NCBI GenBank assembly: GCA_020740775.1
Contig: JAHEWK010000009.1
Location: 310,001 to 374,000 of the forward strand
Reading direction: 5' to 3'
DNA: 64,000 bases
Source of the DNA: Ilyonectria destructans
Lineage: Eukaryota > Ascomycota > Sordariomycetes > Hypocreales > Nectriaceae
Positions 10,298 to 25,336 of this stretch are shown in pieces (positions within the stretch are counted from its first letter, which is position 1; each line of letters starts with the position of its first letter). The notes beneath the pieces were generated by a model that saw only the letters and a list, made by a program, of their open reading frames with translations, made no database searches and had not been told where the DNA came from. Position numbers and translations under genes: made by a program.

Positions 10298-10410
10298 GAG
10301 CCTCTGGAACCTCAACCGCAGTTCCCACCCGATAACGCCAGTGACAGGCCGACCTGCCATCATCAGAGTCCCATCAACTCCATCCATCGTGTTTAAGCAC
10401 TGCTGCCGTC

Positions 10411-12506
10411 ATGTCTCGTGTTTCTGATCTCGAGGGCGATGCCAAGTCGGGGCTCGAGGCGACTCATGTCGAGCACACAGAGCAAGACTACAATCGCAAC
10501 GTCAATGCTAGGTATGAGACCTACCCTCTCTATGCGCCATCACTGAAAGCCCTTCCTCTGACCATGTCTCAGAATTCGCAACCCTCTCATTGGCATTTCG
10601 AAGCAAGACCTCAAACTCCAAACCGATGCTTTCTGCCACGACAATGGCTTCCAGGGCAAGGAGGACATCTTCTATCGCGGCGCGTTAGCGGCTCAAAACC
10701 CGCAGACCTACGAAGCCCTCGAAGACTTGACCGAGGAAGACAAGCACTTTCTTCAGCGCGAGGTCACTCACAAGTGGCATTTACCACGCCAAATGTACTT
10801 CGCCATTGCCCTCTGCTCTCTCGGGTCTGCGATTCAGGGTTGGGACAACACTGGTGCCAATGGCGCAAACCTTTCTTTCCCCGTCGAGTTCGGCATTCAA
10901 GACAATCATATGCTCGTTGGTGCCATCAATGCCGCTCCAACACTCTTCGGTCTTCTTTCCGCCTGGGCAGCCGATCCCATCAATAACTTGTTGGGTCGTC
11001 GCGGGACCATCTTCTTGACTGGTCTCTTCGCCATCTTTCCGGTGCTTGCCCAAGGTTTTGCACAGAACTGGTGGGGTCTGCTGCTCTGCCGGTTGTTCAT
11101 GGGTATTGGCATGGGCATTAAGATCTCGACTATTCCCATCTACTCGGCCGAAGTTGCGCCTGCTTCTATTCGCGGCGGAGTCGTGACCAGCTTCCAGCTT
11201 TGGGTCGCGTTTGGCATCTTCATTGGGTTCTGCTCCAACTTGATCTGGTATCGCATTGGCGAACTGGCGTGGAGATTCCAATTGTCCGCGGCGTTTGCGC
11301 CTGCTATCCCGGTCGTCATCTTTGTTTGGTGGTGTCCTGGTAAGTCATTATTGCACGGAGTCTTGTATGCTTATGTTGGATAAGCGTGCTAACCACGGCG
11401 CGATCAGAGTCTCCAAGATGGCTCATGAAAAAGGGTCGCTTCCAGGACGCCTTCGGGTCTTTTTGCCGCATCCGCAATAGCGAGATGATTGCAGCCCGCG
11501 ACCTTTACTACGCACACCGGCAGGTTCTAGAAGAAAAGAATGCCTTTGGTGGTCAGACTTTGGGGAGAAGAATGCTGGATCTGGTTCTCGTCCCGCGTCT
11601 GCGTCGTGCCACAGTAGCGAGTGCTTGGATTGTCATCAGTCAACAATTTTCCGGTAAGAACACTTGCTATGAACATAGAGTACAGCTTCGAACTGACTTT
11701 TATCGCAGGCATCAATATTATGGCCTTTTACTCGTCAACAATTTTTGAGCAGGCCGGATACTCTCCAAAACAGTGCCTATTGGCGTCAATGGGTTTCGGC
11801 CTTGTGACGTTCATCTTCGCAATCCCAGCTGTTTACATGATGGACACGTTTGGCCGCCGAAACTTGCTTTTGATCACTTTTCCAAACATGGCTTGGTGTC
11901 TTTTGGCTGCCGGCTTGTGTTTCTTGATTGACGACAGCGTGGGAGCGAGAGTACCACTGATTGCCTTTTTCATTTATCTCTTCGCAGCCATGTACGGCCC
12001 TGGTAAGTCCTGCTTGGCTGACCCCGTCGAAAGGTCTTGCAGCTGATGTGATTTCGACAGGTATCGGTCCCTTGCCCTCCATCTACTTCTCCGAGTCTTT
12101 CCCTCTATCGCATCGGGAGATCGGGGCTGCTTTTACCATTTGTGTGAACAACGCTATTGGTAGCGCGCTGACCCTCAGCTTTCCTTCGCTCTTGGCCGCT
12201 ATCGGACCTAGTGGAGCATTTGGCTTCTATGCTGGGCTCAACTTGCTTGCTTTCTCAGTCATCTTCTTTATCATACCTGAGACGAAGTAAGTATATAATA
12301 CATGGATGAGTGAGTGGATGAAATTTCTGACACCTTGGAAAAACAGGCAGCGAACCCTTGAAGAACTGGACTACATATTCGGCGTCCCGACCCGAAGGCA
12401 TGCCGCTTACCAAGTACGCACTTGGCTTCCTTGGTGGATCCAACGCTACATATTTTTCCGAAAGGACGCGAAACTAGAGTCGTTGTATCAGCTTGACTCA
12501 CAGTAG
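10411..12506 (+). CDS. MFS sugar/polyol transporter
   Basis: Model: join(10411..10511, 10573..11339, 11408..11653, 11709..12002, 12061..12286, 12347..12506), six exons, 597 residues, all in frame. A cytoplasmic N-terminus of about 130 residues is followed by twelve predicted membrane segments. Sugar-porter signatures are present: NNLLGRRG in loop 2-3, ESPRWLM after segment 6, a QQFSGIN segment in helix 7, and PETKQRTLEE after the last helix. The long N-terminus and the [14 protein letters not shown] segment recall fungal inositol/polyol-type porters rather than hexose carriers; the substrate is not determined by sequence. It shares its promoter region with the transaldolase, so pentose or polyol uptake is a reasonable guess. 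Confidence 0.88.
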
Positions 12507-12640
12507 GAACCTCTATTAGTTTAGTAGCGTGTCCCTGGTGGAGTATGTGCTGGGTTGAATGTGGATATGAAGGTGGATGTTTTTAGTCTATTATAGCAGG
12601 TATTAACTTCATGGTTTATTTTAAGGAAACGGCCAGTAAA
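12507..12640. other. Short spacer downstream of the transporter
   Basis: 3' flank of the transporter; nothing recognisable. Confidence 0.3.
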
Positions 12641-12649
12641 GTACTGGCC

Positions 12650-13330
12650 ACCAGGTGTCGCCTGTCTCTGCTTGTGTGCGGCAATTCAAATCACGTCCAA
12701 CGTCACAACGACATATGCGAGACTCTCAAGGGATACGACAGATCAGGAGACCCCATTCTGTTGTCTCCACGGTACAGTGCTTCAAGCATGAACAGACTGC
12801 CAGAAGCAGACTCCGGAGTTAGGGATGGACCAATGATCAAGCCCGGGTTAATGACCACCAGACACCAGCGACTCTGGGCGTTGTGTAGCTTCCTCACCTC
12901 GCGCTCCGCGGTCACTTTGAGTAAGCGTAGGGGTAGTGCGTAACACTGCTGGACTTGTTCCAGTAGGACTCGGAGAGGGTCTCGTTTCTCATTGAAAGGA
13001 CATCTTTGCTGTCGCCGTAGATAGCCGAGACTAAGAGGTTGTTAGATACAAACACAAGGCTCAAGCATCGTCCCCGAGTTTAAAATCACTTACTGGATGA
13101 CGTCAATACCACACGTGTGACACTTTTGGTCTGGTTGACAGATTCAAGTACATTCCTGGTACCTTCCAGGGCCGGTTCGACGCAGCCTTTGAAACCGTCC
13201 TTGATCTGGGACGGGACCAAGAACGGCGAGGCGATGTGGTAGACCCCCTGGAACCCATTCATCACCTGGAGGAAGGGCCGACTTTTACAAGGTCGGTCTC
13301 GAACAAAGAAGTTGCCCTAAAATATGTCGC
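12650..13330 (-). pseudogene. NAD(P)-dependent reductase (DFR/epimerase-like) relic, truncated
   Basis: Minus-strand translation gives, in order, GFQGVYHIASPFLVPSQ (about 13260), EGTRNVLESV, RVVLTSS, then an apparently functional-looking intron at 13031-13093 (GTAAGT donor, TTAG acceptor), then AIYGDSKDVLS, HYPYAYSK with the catalytic Tyr-X3-Lys, and after a one-base frameshift near 12918 AEREVRKLH and SRWCLVVINPGLIIGPSLTP. This is the order of dihydroflavonol-4-reductase-like extended SDRs. The N-terminal Gly-rich NAD site is missing and the C-terminus breaks off near 12700, where it should continue into a VDVRDVA-type segment. Loss seems recent enough that splice sites survive. It lies 3' of the transporter and 3' of the propeller protein. 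Confidence 0.8.
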
Positions 13331-13435
13331 AGGAACTCTATACAAGTAGTACTAGTAGAACTTGGTGCAGCAACACGCATGGATTTTGGAATAAACCCTT
13401 AAACGAGGTGAAGGCGTGAATAAATTGCGTAGCAT

Positions 13436-15355
13436 TTAGGTAAAGTTAACTGGCTGAAGATATTCCTTCCCGTTCAACGTGGTTATCATGGTGCCGGTGG
13501 CATTGAAATCGTTCTTTGTAACGTCCATCACGATGTGGAAGCCACCCGGGCCGGTCTTCTTAGTGCCATTGACTTTGCCCGTCTGGACAATGTCCGAATA
13601 CCAGTCATTTACAACCGTCCACGTGCTCAGCGAAGACATTGTGATATCCTCGTATCCGTTGATTATCGTCTCTCCATCATCAGACAAGTTGTTAAATTCA
13701 ACTCTTACCCGGTTCGGCTTGTTGGAACCAGCCGGAGCGAAGAGGGCAACACTTGCCTTGCCGCAATATTTGCCAGTGTATGTGTAGTTACCGGTGGCAA
13801 AGCCGCCGCGTGCAGGTATATTCATGCCTGGGGTGTATGGTGTTCCCCAGGGGATCACGTCAGGGCCCATCTCGAACTTGGGCACTGGGTACGGGGTGCG
13901 GCTGGTAAATGTGGCCATCATGAAGCGGGTGGTGCGGCCATACGGTGCGTTTGATACTGGGCACGGGAGGGGGTTGGCACCTCCACACGCGGGAGTCTTG
14001 ACAAGAGTTTGGTAGTACATAAGTCTTGTACCGTCGAGAGAGAAATGCGGATCGGCTCTGGCGTTCCAGTTGGGGTCGTTAATGGCGCCGTTACTGCCGT
14101 CGCCTGCTGCGTTGATTTGTTGGCCGAAGTAATCGCCACGATCGCCGTACTTGTCAATCAGGATCGGTTGGAAGAAGCGCCGAAACCCGTTGTTGCGGGT
14201 CGAAGAGCAGACAGAACTCGTTATCATATCGCTCAGCGGTGGAATGCTGCGCATGCCCGCGATGAACATATTACGGCCGGAAATACGCGTGTCCAAGGCA
14301 GCAGTCCACTTGTTGTCGGCTGAGATATCCATAGGATCGACGTACTCTGGGTGCGCAGTCAAACGGCGAATAGCGCCTGTTTGGATATTGACGGCAAAAC
14401 CATCGAAGTTGCATGCCTCCCAAGGGTAGCCGATGTAGATTAACTCATTGCCACTACCGCTGAAGCCGCGCAGCTCTCCAACCTCGATGGCCGAAAAGTT
14501 GAGTTTCGCCTTGCCGTCTTCTAGGGTGAGAAACCGCTTGCCATTAGCCGCGCGGATGAGGTTAACACTTGATAGATCGTATCGTGGGGCCAGCGGAACT
14601 CCTGTAGTAGGGGCAGGATTAAATTCAAGCCGGCCATAGAAACCGTTTTGGTCACTGCCAGCGAAGCTGCTCCAAGACAGGTGAGTGTCGTCGGGATGTA
14701 GGCGTAGCTCGCGCATAGAGCCGGACGGGCCCGAGCCGTCAGCGGTTATGGGCCAGCGTATGGCGTAGATGAAGGTGTTCTTGGGCTTGACTAGGTTGCT
14801 AGTGACTGGGTAGCCGCCAGTATGGATAATGTTGGTGCCCACGAGAATCCTCTTCCCATCCTTGAAGACTCGTGGATAGTCTTGCAGCGCTCGATCAGTG
14901 CCGACTTGGTTCTCTGCCGGCACCCCACACGTAATGCACTTCCAAGGGTCGCCGTTCGGGAAGGAAGTGTTGTCGGTTTTGATCAGAATGGTCTGGACGC
15001 CGGTGTAGATGCTTGCGGGATGGGGCTCAGCCGGGGCGCCAGTGTAGTTGACGCTGGCGACGAGGGCTTTGCCATCCGGAGTAAAGGTGCCTCCCTGCGG
15101 CAGTGAATCGTCTCCAGTCAAAACGATTTTGATACAACCCGTTCCTCGAGGGTTGAGCTTCTTCGTGCAGGCACCAACGCGGTCATCGCTGATGGATGGC
15201 GGCAAGGGCAGTTCGACAATCGAAATCGGCTCTGGCCGAGGCGGAGGAGGAAAAAGAGACGCTCCTGGGAGCTTACAAAATCCTTGTCCGCCTGCCGCTG
15301 TCCCAGTAATCCAGAGCGCAGCAGCCACAAGGCTTGCCAGACCAGGATGGTGCAT
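13436..15355 (-). CDS. Secreted beta-propeller protein, saponin-hydrolase-like
   Basis: Single exon, 639 residues from the ATG at 15355-15353 (the frame is open farther upstream but without ATG). A signal peptide is evident at residues 1-21 (MHHPGLASLVAAALWITGTA). The body has WD40/TolB-like propeller blocks such as HPDDTHLSWSSF, RRLTAHPEYVDPMDIS and DPHFSLDGTRLMYY, plus paired cysteines and several Asn glycosylation sites. The pattern CITCGVPAEN, INAAGDGS and KKTGPGGFH is what I recall from fungal proteins annotated as saponin hydrolase precursor, the soyasaponin-deglycosylating enzymes first described from Neocosmospora and Aspergillus. That identification is from memory and not from alignment; a generic secreted propeller is the alternative. 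The gene is divergent from the lactose-permease-like transporter. Confidence 0.65.
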   Translation of the reverse strand: MHHPGLASLVAAALWITGTAAGGQGFCKLPGASLFPPPPRPEPISIVELPLPPSISDDRVGACTKKLNPRGTGCIKIVLTGDDSLPQGGTFTPDGKALVASVNYTGAPAEPHPASIYTGVQTILIKTDNTSFPNGDPWKCITCGVPAENQVGTDRALQDYPRVFKDGKRILVGTNIIHTGGYPVTSNLVKPKNTFIYAIRWPITADGSGPSGSMRELRLHPDDTHLSWSSFAGSDQNGFYGRLEFNPAPTTGVPLAPRYDLSSVNLIRAANGKRFLTLEDGKAKLNFSAIEVGELRGFSGSGNELIYIGYPWEACNFDGFAVNIQTGAIRRLTAHPEYVDPMDISADNKWTAALDTRISGRNMFIAGMRSIPPLSDMITSSVCSSTRNNGFRRFFQPILIDKYGDRGDYFGQQINAAGDGSNGAINDPNWNARADPHFSLDGTRLMYYQTLVKTPACGGANPLPCPVSNAPYGRTTRFMMATFTSRTPYPVPKFEMGPDVIPWGTPYTPGMNIPARGGFATGNYTYTGKYCGKASVALFAPAGSNKPNRVRVEFNNLSDDGETIINGYEDITMSSLSTWTVVNDWYSDIVQTGKVNGTKKTGPGGFHIVMDVTKNDFNATGTMITTLNGKEYLQPVNFT

Positions 15356-15487
15356 ATTCAAGCGGAAAAAGAATGGGTACGGGGAATTGGAAGAGCTATC
15401 GACAGTCTGTTTTAATATTGTGCGATTGGTGCTGTCAGGACTGGAGCTGTGCAAGGTTCTACGATGTTGCAAAGCGCATCGCCGTCC

Positions 15488-15495
15488 TATTTATA
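15488..15495 (-). promoter_or_regulatory. TATA box of the saponin-hydrolase-like gene
   Basis: TATAAATA on the minus strand, about 135 bp upstream of the start codon at 15355. Confidence 0.5.
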
Positions 15496-16597
15496 CACAA
15501 CTCCGGCCCGAGTAAGCATTCGGCTTGGCTATTCATTCTCTCATATTTCGTATTTCGGGCTAACATATGACATCCTTGTATTTGAGACTGGCTATAATTC
15601 GTCGGGTTGTATTATTTGGCTGGCTAGGTGACTAGAACGGATATGAGCAGCTTCTCTACGCTTACCCAACTTGCCGAGGTCGGGGCTGTACAATGTGATA
15701 CATAGGAATACGGGGAGAATGCCGGATGCGGGGGTAAGAGTGCGTGTACGCGGGAGAAAATAAGCGTTAGTGCGGGATAGTAGTCCCGTGGTGCAATGAA
15801 AAGAAGGTTGAAGCGTCTCACGCAAGCTGATCGACCCTCAGCCTGCCGGTTGTTCGACTCCAACTACTGCCACGCGCTTTTTTCGAGCCCTTACTAAATT
15901 AACCGCGAACTCGTACTCTGTACGGTGGACAGCCACATGGTGGGCCTGGAACCTCGTGGACACAGGGAATATGCATGGGTTCTCCGCCTCGTTTTCCGAC
16001 GGCTTCCCCGCTCGTGTCCTTGAAAGTAGAGGCTAATTAGTAAAATCTGGGGTGTTGGTGAACCTGAGCAGCCGGTACTATGGGTCTCTTAAGTTGGAAT
16101 AATAAGAACCCCGAAAACAAACCTACCCCCGACTATTTGGCACCCTGACTGAGCGACCGAGGTATTGACTGGTGCGGTTCAACCGATGCCACTGGCTGTT
16201 GGGCGAGCGGGGAAGACAATCACACGATTCCAGGCCATTGCAGTCTGTCGGAGAACGGCGGAAAACCCTGGCTTGCCCATAACCCTAGCTCGCCCAAATT
16301 AGCCGAGTCCGCTCATTGACTAGAGTCGATCACAATGGCTTAGGTCGTTTTCTAGAGCATTTGATGCGGGGGTTAATGCGGGGCGAGGTTCAACAGGCCT
16401 CTCTACCCCATATTCTGAGTGCTGGTGGCATGGACTGGTATCTCCGTATTGATCATCGGAATATATATATTATCGTCCATCACCCGACTTACCCCGGATT
16501 CAGCAACCAACTTCCCCAGACTTCTCTTTTATTCTCAACCTCATCGGTTATCTATATCTCAACGCCATCTCCCTTGCGTGGCATAACGAATCTGGCC
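15496..16597. promoter_or_regulatory. Shared divergent promoter region, propeller protein / MFS permease
   Basis: About 1.2 kb separates the start codons at 15355 (minus) and 16598 (plus). A CGG-rich cluster, CGGAGAACGGCGGA, lies at 16249-16262, and TATATATA is found near 16460. CGGAG is also the repeated word in the GH2/regulator promoter at 22595-22648. No other structure was recognised. Confidence 0.4.
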
Positions 16598-18249
16598 ATG
16601 CCCAAGCATAACAATGCCGGCGACGTCGCCGCAGCCTCCGAAGTCAAGCGGCTGCTTAGCGAAGATTTAACCCCATGGTACAAGAAACCCAACCTTCTCA
16701 GGCTTTACTTGTTGCTCATCCCAGCGGCTCTCGGTGTCGAGATGACAACCGGTTATGACGGGAGCGTCTTGAATGGTTTGCAAGCGGTTGACCTGTGGAA
16801 TGAGCACTATGGAAACCCACACGGCGCAACTCTTGGTGTCATGACATCGTCTCTGGCCATCGGTACCGCCTTCGGCGTCCTCTATATGCCCTTTTTCAAC
16901 GACCGATTTGGACGCAGGTTTTGTGTTATTCTGGGCTCCGTCATCGTCGCTATCGGGGTGGTTCTTCAAACCTGTGCCGTCAATGGTAGGTGTTGAGTTA
17001 GACAACTCTTGTCTCCTGTATCTCTCGCTAACTCGAATCAGTCGGCATGTTTATCGCCTCCCGTATTATCATGGGTCTTGGATCCCCCCTCTCCCTTGCT
17101 GGCGCTGCACAGCTTGTTGTCGAACTCGCCTATCCTAAAGAACGATCTACTATTGTGGGCTGTTTCCAAGGTACTTGGTATGCTGGCTCTATCCTCGCTG
17201 CGGGAGTCACACTTGGCACCTACAATTGGACGACCCACTGGAGTTGGAGGCTTCCCACCATGCTTCAAATTCTTCCGTCATTATTTACGCTCGCTTTCAT
17301 CTGGTAAGTCGCTATGTGTACAATTCTTGACGTAATCAACTTCGAGTGCTAACATTTGGCAAGGTTCGTCCCAGAATCTCCCCGCTGGCTCATCTCCAAG
17401 GACCGTCACGAGGAAGCTCTTCAGATCCTGATCAAGTATCATGCTGAAGGTGACGAATCGTCAACCTTTGTTGCCGCAGAGTTCTTTCAGATCCGAGAGA
17501 CTCTGCGAAAAGAAAAGGAAGCCTCTACCAATCCATGGAAAGAGCTCGTCAGCACCAAAGCCAACCGGCACCGAGTATTCGTCGCTATCTGTGTTGGTTT
17601 CTTTACTCAATGGTCAGGAAACGGGCTGATCAGCTACTACCTGGCAAAGATCCTTGCTCTAGTTGGCATCACGGCTCGGTCCACACAGAACCAACTCAAC
17701 GTGGGGATCAACTGTTGGAACATTGTCACTGCGTTGTGTTCTAGCTGGATGGCTGGCTGGGTGCTGCGCCGCAGGCAACTGATGACCGCATATATCGGCA
17801 TGACCACCATCTTCGCCTGCTATACAGCTTGTTCTGGTGTATATGCAGAAGATGGCAGCAACAAATCCGCCGCCATTGCAGTCGTTGCGCTGATATTCCT
17901 CTTCAATGCCTCGTACAACCTCATGCAGCCCTTCCAATATCTCTATATTGGCGAAATCTTCCCATTCATTCTACGGTCCAAAGGCATTGCTGTCATGCAA
18001 ATGTCTGTCCGAGTCGCTTCCGTCTTCAATCAATTTATCAATCCCATCGGAATGGAAAACATTGGGTGGAAGTTCTTCCTCGCCTATGTTGTATGGTTGG
18101 TCATTGAGACTACTATCGTCTACTTCTTCTTCCCAGAAACACAAGGACCCAGCCTGGAGGAGATGGCGCTCGTTATGGAAGGCGATAACGCTGCCGTAGA
18201 AGTTGTCAGCTCCAAGGCTGCCGCGATCGAAGAGAAAGAACGGGTTTAA
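16598..18249 (+). CDS. MFS permease of the lactose/hexose type (LAC12-like)
   Basis: Model: join(16598..16985, 17042..17303, 17364..18249), 511 residues. Sugar-porter marks are visible: GYDGSVLNGLQ in helix 1, NDRFGRR between helices 2 and 3, FVPESPRWL after helix 6, FFTQWSGNGLISYY in helix 7 and PETQGPSLEEM after helix 12. The WSGNGL helix 7 and GPSLEEM end are typical of fungal lactose/galactoside permeases rather than glucose carriers. It faces the GH2 beta-galactosidase tail to tail (837 bp apart), matching the LAC12/LAC4 partnership known from Kluyveromyces, although there the pair is divergent. It likely imports beta-galactosides or similar disaccharides across the plasma membrane. Confidence 0.85.
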
Positions 18250-19086
18250 GAAATCTGTACGCCAGACACCGCTGGTTGAGACCTATGTTGCAACAGGTCG
18301 AGGGTTTTCTCTTCTCAAATGTAACTGTATGATTCGTGAACTTGGATACAAGTACATTTTGTCGGCAGTAGCATGATTTTCAAATATTTCATAATCGCAG
18401 CCTTTGTTTTAGTTAGTGGTCCAAGAAGAGTAGGAATACCAAAAGATTTCAGCATTATGGCCTGGCGCAGGCTGCCTGCCTTGGTGACTGGCAATAATTT
18501 GATGGCGAAACAAGGGTCTGAACGGACTCGTTCTAGATTGATTGGGTCCGGTGACCAGGCTCGCCTTCTGAAGTGTCAGACGGAGATATGGACTACAATA
18601 ACGCTACCGACAACAGGAGTGATCATTCCCTTTTGCCGTAGCGGTATTGCGATATGAAGCGTTGGCTATAGTTCAAAGTTCAAAGGTCACTCGGTCTTCG
18701 GTGGGCCAGACAATGTATCGCATCCGGGGCATAAGGGAATAGATAGAAAAGAACTTATATTGCTATTCATCTGATGGGAATTACAGGCACTTCTTATAGC
18801 TCCAGAGGCCCTTGTTTTCTGTAGGAGGCTGGGCAAGTTTTGAAGCTATTGTCAAGCTTTATTCGTCCTGCCTCTTGCAACCTCCTTTCCAGCCTCGTAC
18901 GGTGTTACACAATGTGCCATTTATATACTCCCGTAAACTCCCCTGTATGTAGGTTTACTCGTGATATCCGCTGTGACCCAGCATTAGTTAAGTTCTATGT
19001 GCTTGTCCGTCGCTCCCCCAATCACAATAAAACTTCATCATTGATAAATATACTAGGTTTAAAGCTCTGACCGCTGTTATCATTGA
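18250..19086. other. Convergent intergenic region, no gene seen
   Basis: 3' flanks of the permease and of the beta-galactosidase. Short frames only; no motif, repeat or RNA gene recognised. Confidence 0.5.
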
Positions 19087-22260
<3,174 letters not shown>

Positions 22261-22594
22261 TTAGGCGTACTCACACTGAAAGGCCGGGCAGATGAAGGTC
22301 TTATAGTTACAAAGCCGCCTCGCAGCGCGCCAAAATCAAGCCGAATTCCAATTTCCACGGATGTGGCCCGTTGAATACAATATCCATCATTATTGGCCTT
22401 ATCTCGGTTACATTGCTTCCGCGTGTTGCACTTGGCGATGTGACCCTGGTCCTCACTTGGTAGACTATGGCCTGGAAGGCTTTTAACCGCACCCAACCCC
22501 TCACGCAGAACCTAGATGATTGGCTCGCTGGTTCGGCGGTAAACTGTCGGAATTGCAAGCGGCACTGCACCTGACTACGACAGGGATTATATTG

Positions 22595-22648
22595 CGGAGT
22601 CATGTATTGCGGAGACGCGTCTTACGGAGACACGCACGTATTGCGGAG
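22595..22648. promoter_or_regulatory. Array of four CGGAG words in the GH2/regulator promoter
   Basis: CGGAG starts at 22595, 22610, 22625 and 22644, so the first three are spaced 15 nt apart. Three of the four sit in ATTGCGGAG. The array lies between the GH2 start (22140) and the Zn2Cys6 gene start (23203). Zn2Cys6 proteins bind CGG triplets, so this is a candidate operator for the adjacent regulator. Confidence 0.55.
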
Positions 22649-23202
22649 CTGACAGAGACGAGCCCTCGCGATGAATATTCTGGCGTCCAATCCGAGTTAG
22701 AGTCATCTGGGTCTTATTTGTGTCAAGCAGTGCGCGTACCGCAGTCGGAAGTATCAGGCCAACCCGCTTCTTGCCAGCTAGCCTCATGGCCACTGATGTG
22801 GGATGACGGTGGGTTGTAACCATGAAAGGGTATCAAGTTCAGAAATTCAGTGTACTCAGCGCATTCATAATGAAGTGTTACATAGTACCAAGGAAAGCTA
22901 GAGAATAAATAGCATGCCCCACGCAACATACGAGGTACCTGATCAAAGAATGACCTAGACTACTTGAGGACGAACTTGGTAGTGGCATAACCAAGGAAAC
23001 AGAATCACGTGGTGACAATCCCACCGGAATAACTCATCCCCGCAAACACAGATTGACAGAGGAGTCGAGTCCCCGCACTGATCCGCCAACAACCAAGCAA
23101 CCAAGCACAGATGAGCAGAGCTTGCCGTGTTTGCCAGTCACCACATGTCCTCGGGTGGAGACAACAAGCTCCCGGGCCTGCCGTGTGGTAGATCAAACAA
23201 TC

Positions 23203-24916
23203 ATGAGGCCCTTGTCAGCTTGCCTCGCTTGCCGGTGAGTTCTCCCGCAGAAGAGCACATTCCCAAGCCAGTGCACTGACATAGCATGGATATGGATGGC
23301 AGCGAGCGACGGAAGAGATGTGAGCGCCCCCGTCGAGGAACAAGTTGCAAATTTTGTATCACAAGAAAGCTTGAATGCTCAATGAGCCCCAAACTGGATG
23401 CCGAGTCGGACAAGGCCTATGGACTGCTCAAGCACCACCGGATTGATACCAACCTAAGTTCTGCGTCAGCTGGGCCTTTCAGTGAAGACTTGTCAGAAGA
23501 AATGGTTGGGCTCTACTTTCAGTATATCCAGGGCGGCTTTCCAAGTCTGTTCCATGAGCCTTCTTTCATGGCAGATGTCAGAGATGGGACAGTTCCCCTG
23601 ATACTCTTTTATGGAGTCATCGGCCTTTCTGCTCGATTTTCGCGGCACCCTAGTCTAAGCAACATTGACCCCTGGGAGCGTGGCAGACCCTACGCAAAAG
23701 AAGCAGAGAGATTACTAGACCTGCACGTCGTGTCTTTGACGACAATCCAGGCTTGCATGTTACTGGGCTTGAATTTCGTTGTTGAAGGGGAGTCCAGGAC
23801 AGAGTGCGTCTACTTTGCTATCGCTTCTCGGATGGCCTTGCTATTAGATCTGCCCAACGCCTTGGCCAAAACTCCTCTTGAACAGGAAATCAACCGAAGA
23901 GGTATGTAGAGAGTATGTATCCTTGAACTTCAGTGATAAAACTGAATCCTTTGGCAGTTTGGTGGTCAATAGTCACCACCGACACGTGGAACTCGGGCAG
24001 CCTCTGCCTGCCCAGAGCGGTGAATCCTCAAGACAGCGACCCATTGCCTGTGGATGAATGGACATTCGCCGAGATGAGCCCAGCTGCACCTTTTATCACA
24101 GACCCATCAGACGACGGACGGCTAAGCCAAACAGCAGAGCCTTCGCTATCAGCACTTGCTCGTCTCGTTAAGCTCAACAAACTTCTCTACGAGATCTACA
24201 AACTGAATGCCACCATCGTGGATGAGCGCTTACAGATTGACTCGGTTGAGAGTCTGATAGAATCCCAGTCCGCCTCCCTCGAAGAATGGTTGTCCGAGTT
24301 GCCATGCCGGATGCAGTACACAGAGGCCAATATGTCATATTGGGCTGAACAGGGCTTCGGGCGTATCTTCTTAACCCTTCACATCAATTACAACCATGCA
24401 GCGCAGCTACTCTTCTACCAATTTCTTGACTTCAGTCAAGCCGCCAATGGTGGCTACTCGCTTGTTTCAGCACAAGCCTACGCCGACAAATGCAAACAAC
24501 ATGCTGCAACGCTTTGCGAGCTTATCTACCAGGCGAGAGAGCAACACGGGATCGACCTTCGATATACTCTCATAGGCCATGTACTTGTCATGACCTCAAC
24601 AGTCCAGATACACAGCCTTCTATTCAGCCTGGACGAAAACAAGATTGCGCACGCCAAGGTTCGTCTTGAGCGGAACTTCGAGATGATAACACGCCTTCAC
24701 ACATACTGGCCCACCGTGTCTGCTTCGTTCAGCAGGCTTCGAGCATTTCATAGTGCCTGTTTGAAAAGCAGGCACAGTCCATTCCGTCTGGACAGGTGGA
24801 TGCTACGATTTATGCTGGAATTCTCTCGGCCCATAGCCGAAAGGGACGTGGAAGTGGCGGCTGACCCTGAAGATTCAAAGCCATTTCACCAGTTGAAATA
24901 CCTTATCGATCCATAG
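23203..24916 (+). CDS. Zn2Cys6 transcription factor, probable regulator of the galactoside genes
   Basis: Model: join(23203..23234, 23303..23901, 23958..24916), 529 residues. The zinc cluster is split by the first intron and only appears with acceptor CAG at 23300-23302: CLACRERRKRC followed by ERPRRGTSCKFCITRKLEC, which has the C-X2-C-X6-C-X8-C-X2-C-X6-C spacing. Using the earlier AG at 23284 would put 12 residues in the first loop and spoil it. The start ATG is only six codons before the first Cys. The central region (residues about 90-230, YFQYIQGGFPSLFHEPSF, then the RPYAKEAERLL and TIQACMLLGL segments) is the fungal_trans middle homology domain. Divergent from GH2. The resemblance in arrangement, not in sequence, is to LAC9/XlnR/AmyR-type local regulators. 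Confidence 0.85.
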
Positions 24917-25336
24917 CTTCGAATAATCTGCCCAAATTGACAGACCAGTCTCGATCTGAGACCTTTTGTATTAGCATGGCGTCTGTTTGAAGTTGTCGTT
25001 GTCACATGCTGCGAGAGGAGTTTCAGAAACAACCAACGGACAGCCCTGGTCGGGTCACAAGGATAACCTACAATTGCCCCCTGTATAGCCAGAATTTAAG
25101 TGCAACAGTCCGTCTTTTATGAGTCCTCTTGGTCGTGTGCTCGTGATAGAGTCGCTCGATAGAAACACTCAAAGCGCTTATTTCTCAGAAGTAAGCATCC
25201 CATATCATCTCAGTACGTTCGGACTCCATGCACAGCTACCTCAGCCGGAGCTTTTCTAGCGCTCCTTCACTCGTTTGCCTTCATATTGCAAAGTTTGAAT
25301 GGTTTTGGTTAAACCTCAATTAATCAGACGACTACC
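24917..25336. other. Convergent intergenic spacer
   Basis: 3' flanks of the Zn2Cys6 factor and of the GH3 gene. Nothing recognisable. Confidence 0.4.

Noticed and set aside
15048..15515. Plus-strand frame of 155 codons
   Set aside because: Shadow of the saponin-hydrolase-like gene's 5' half and its promoter.
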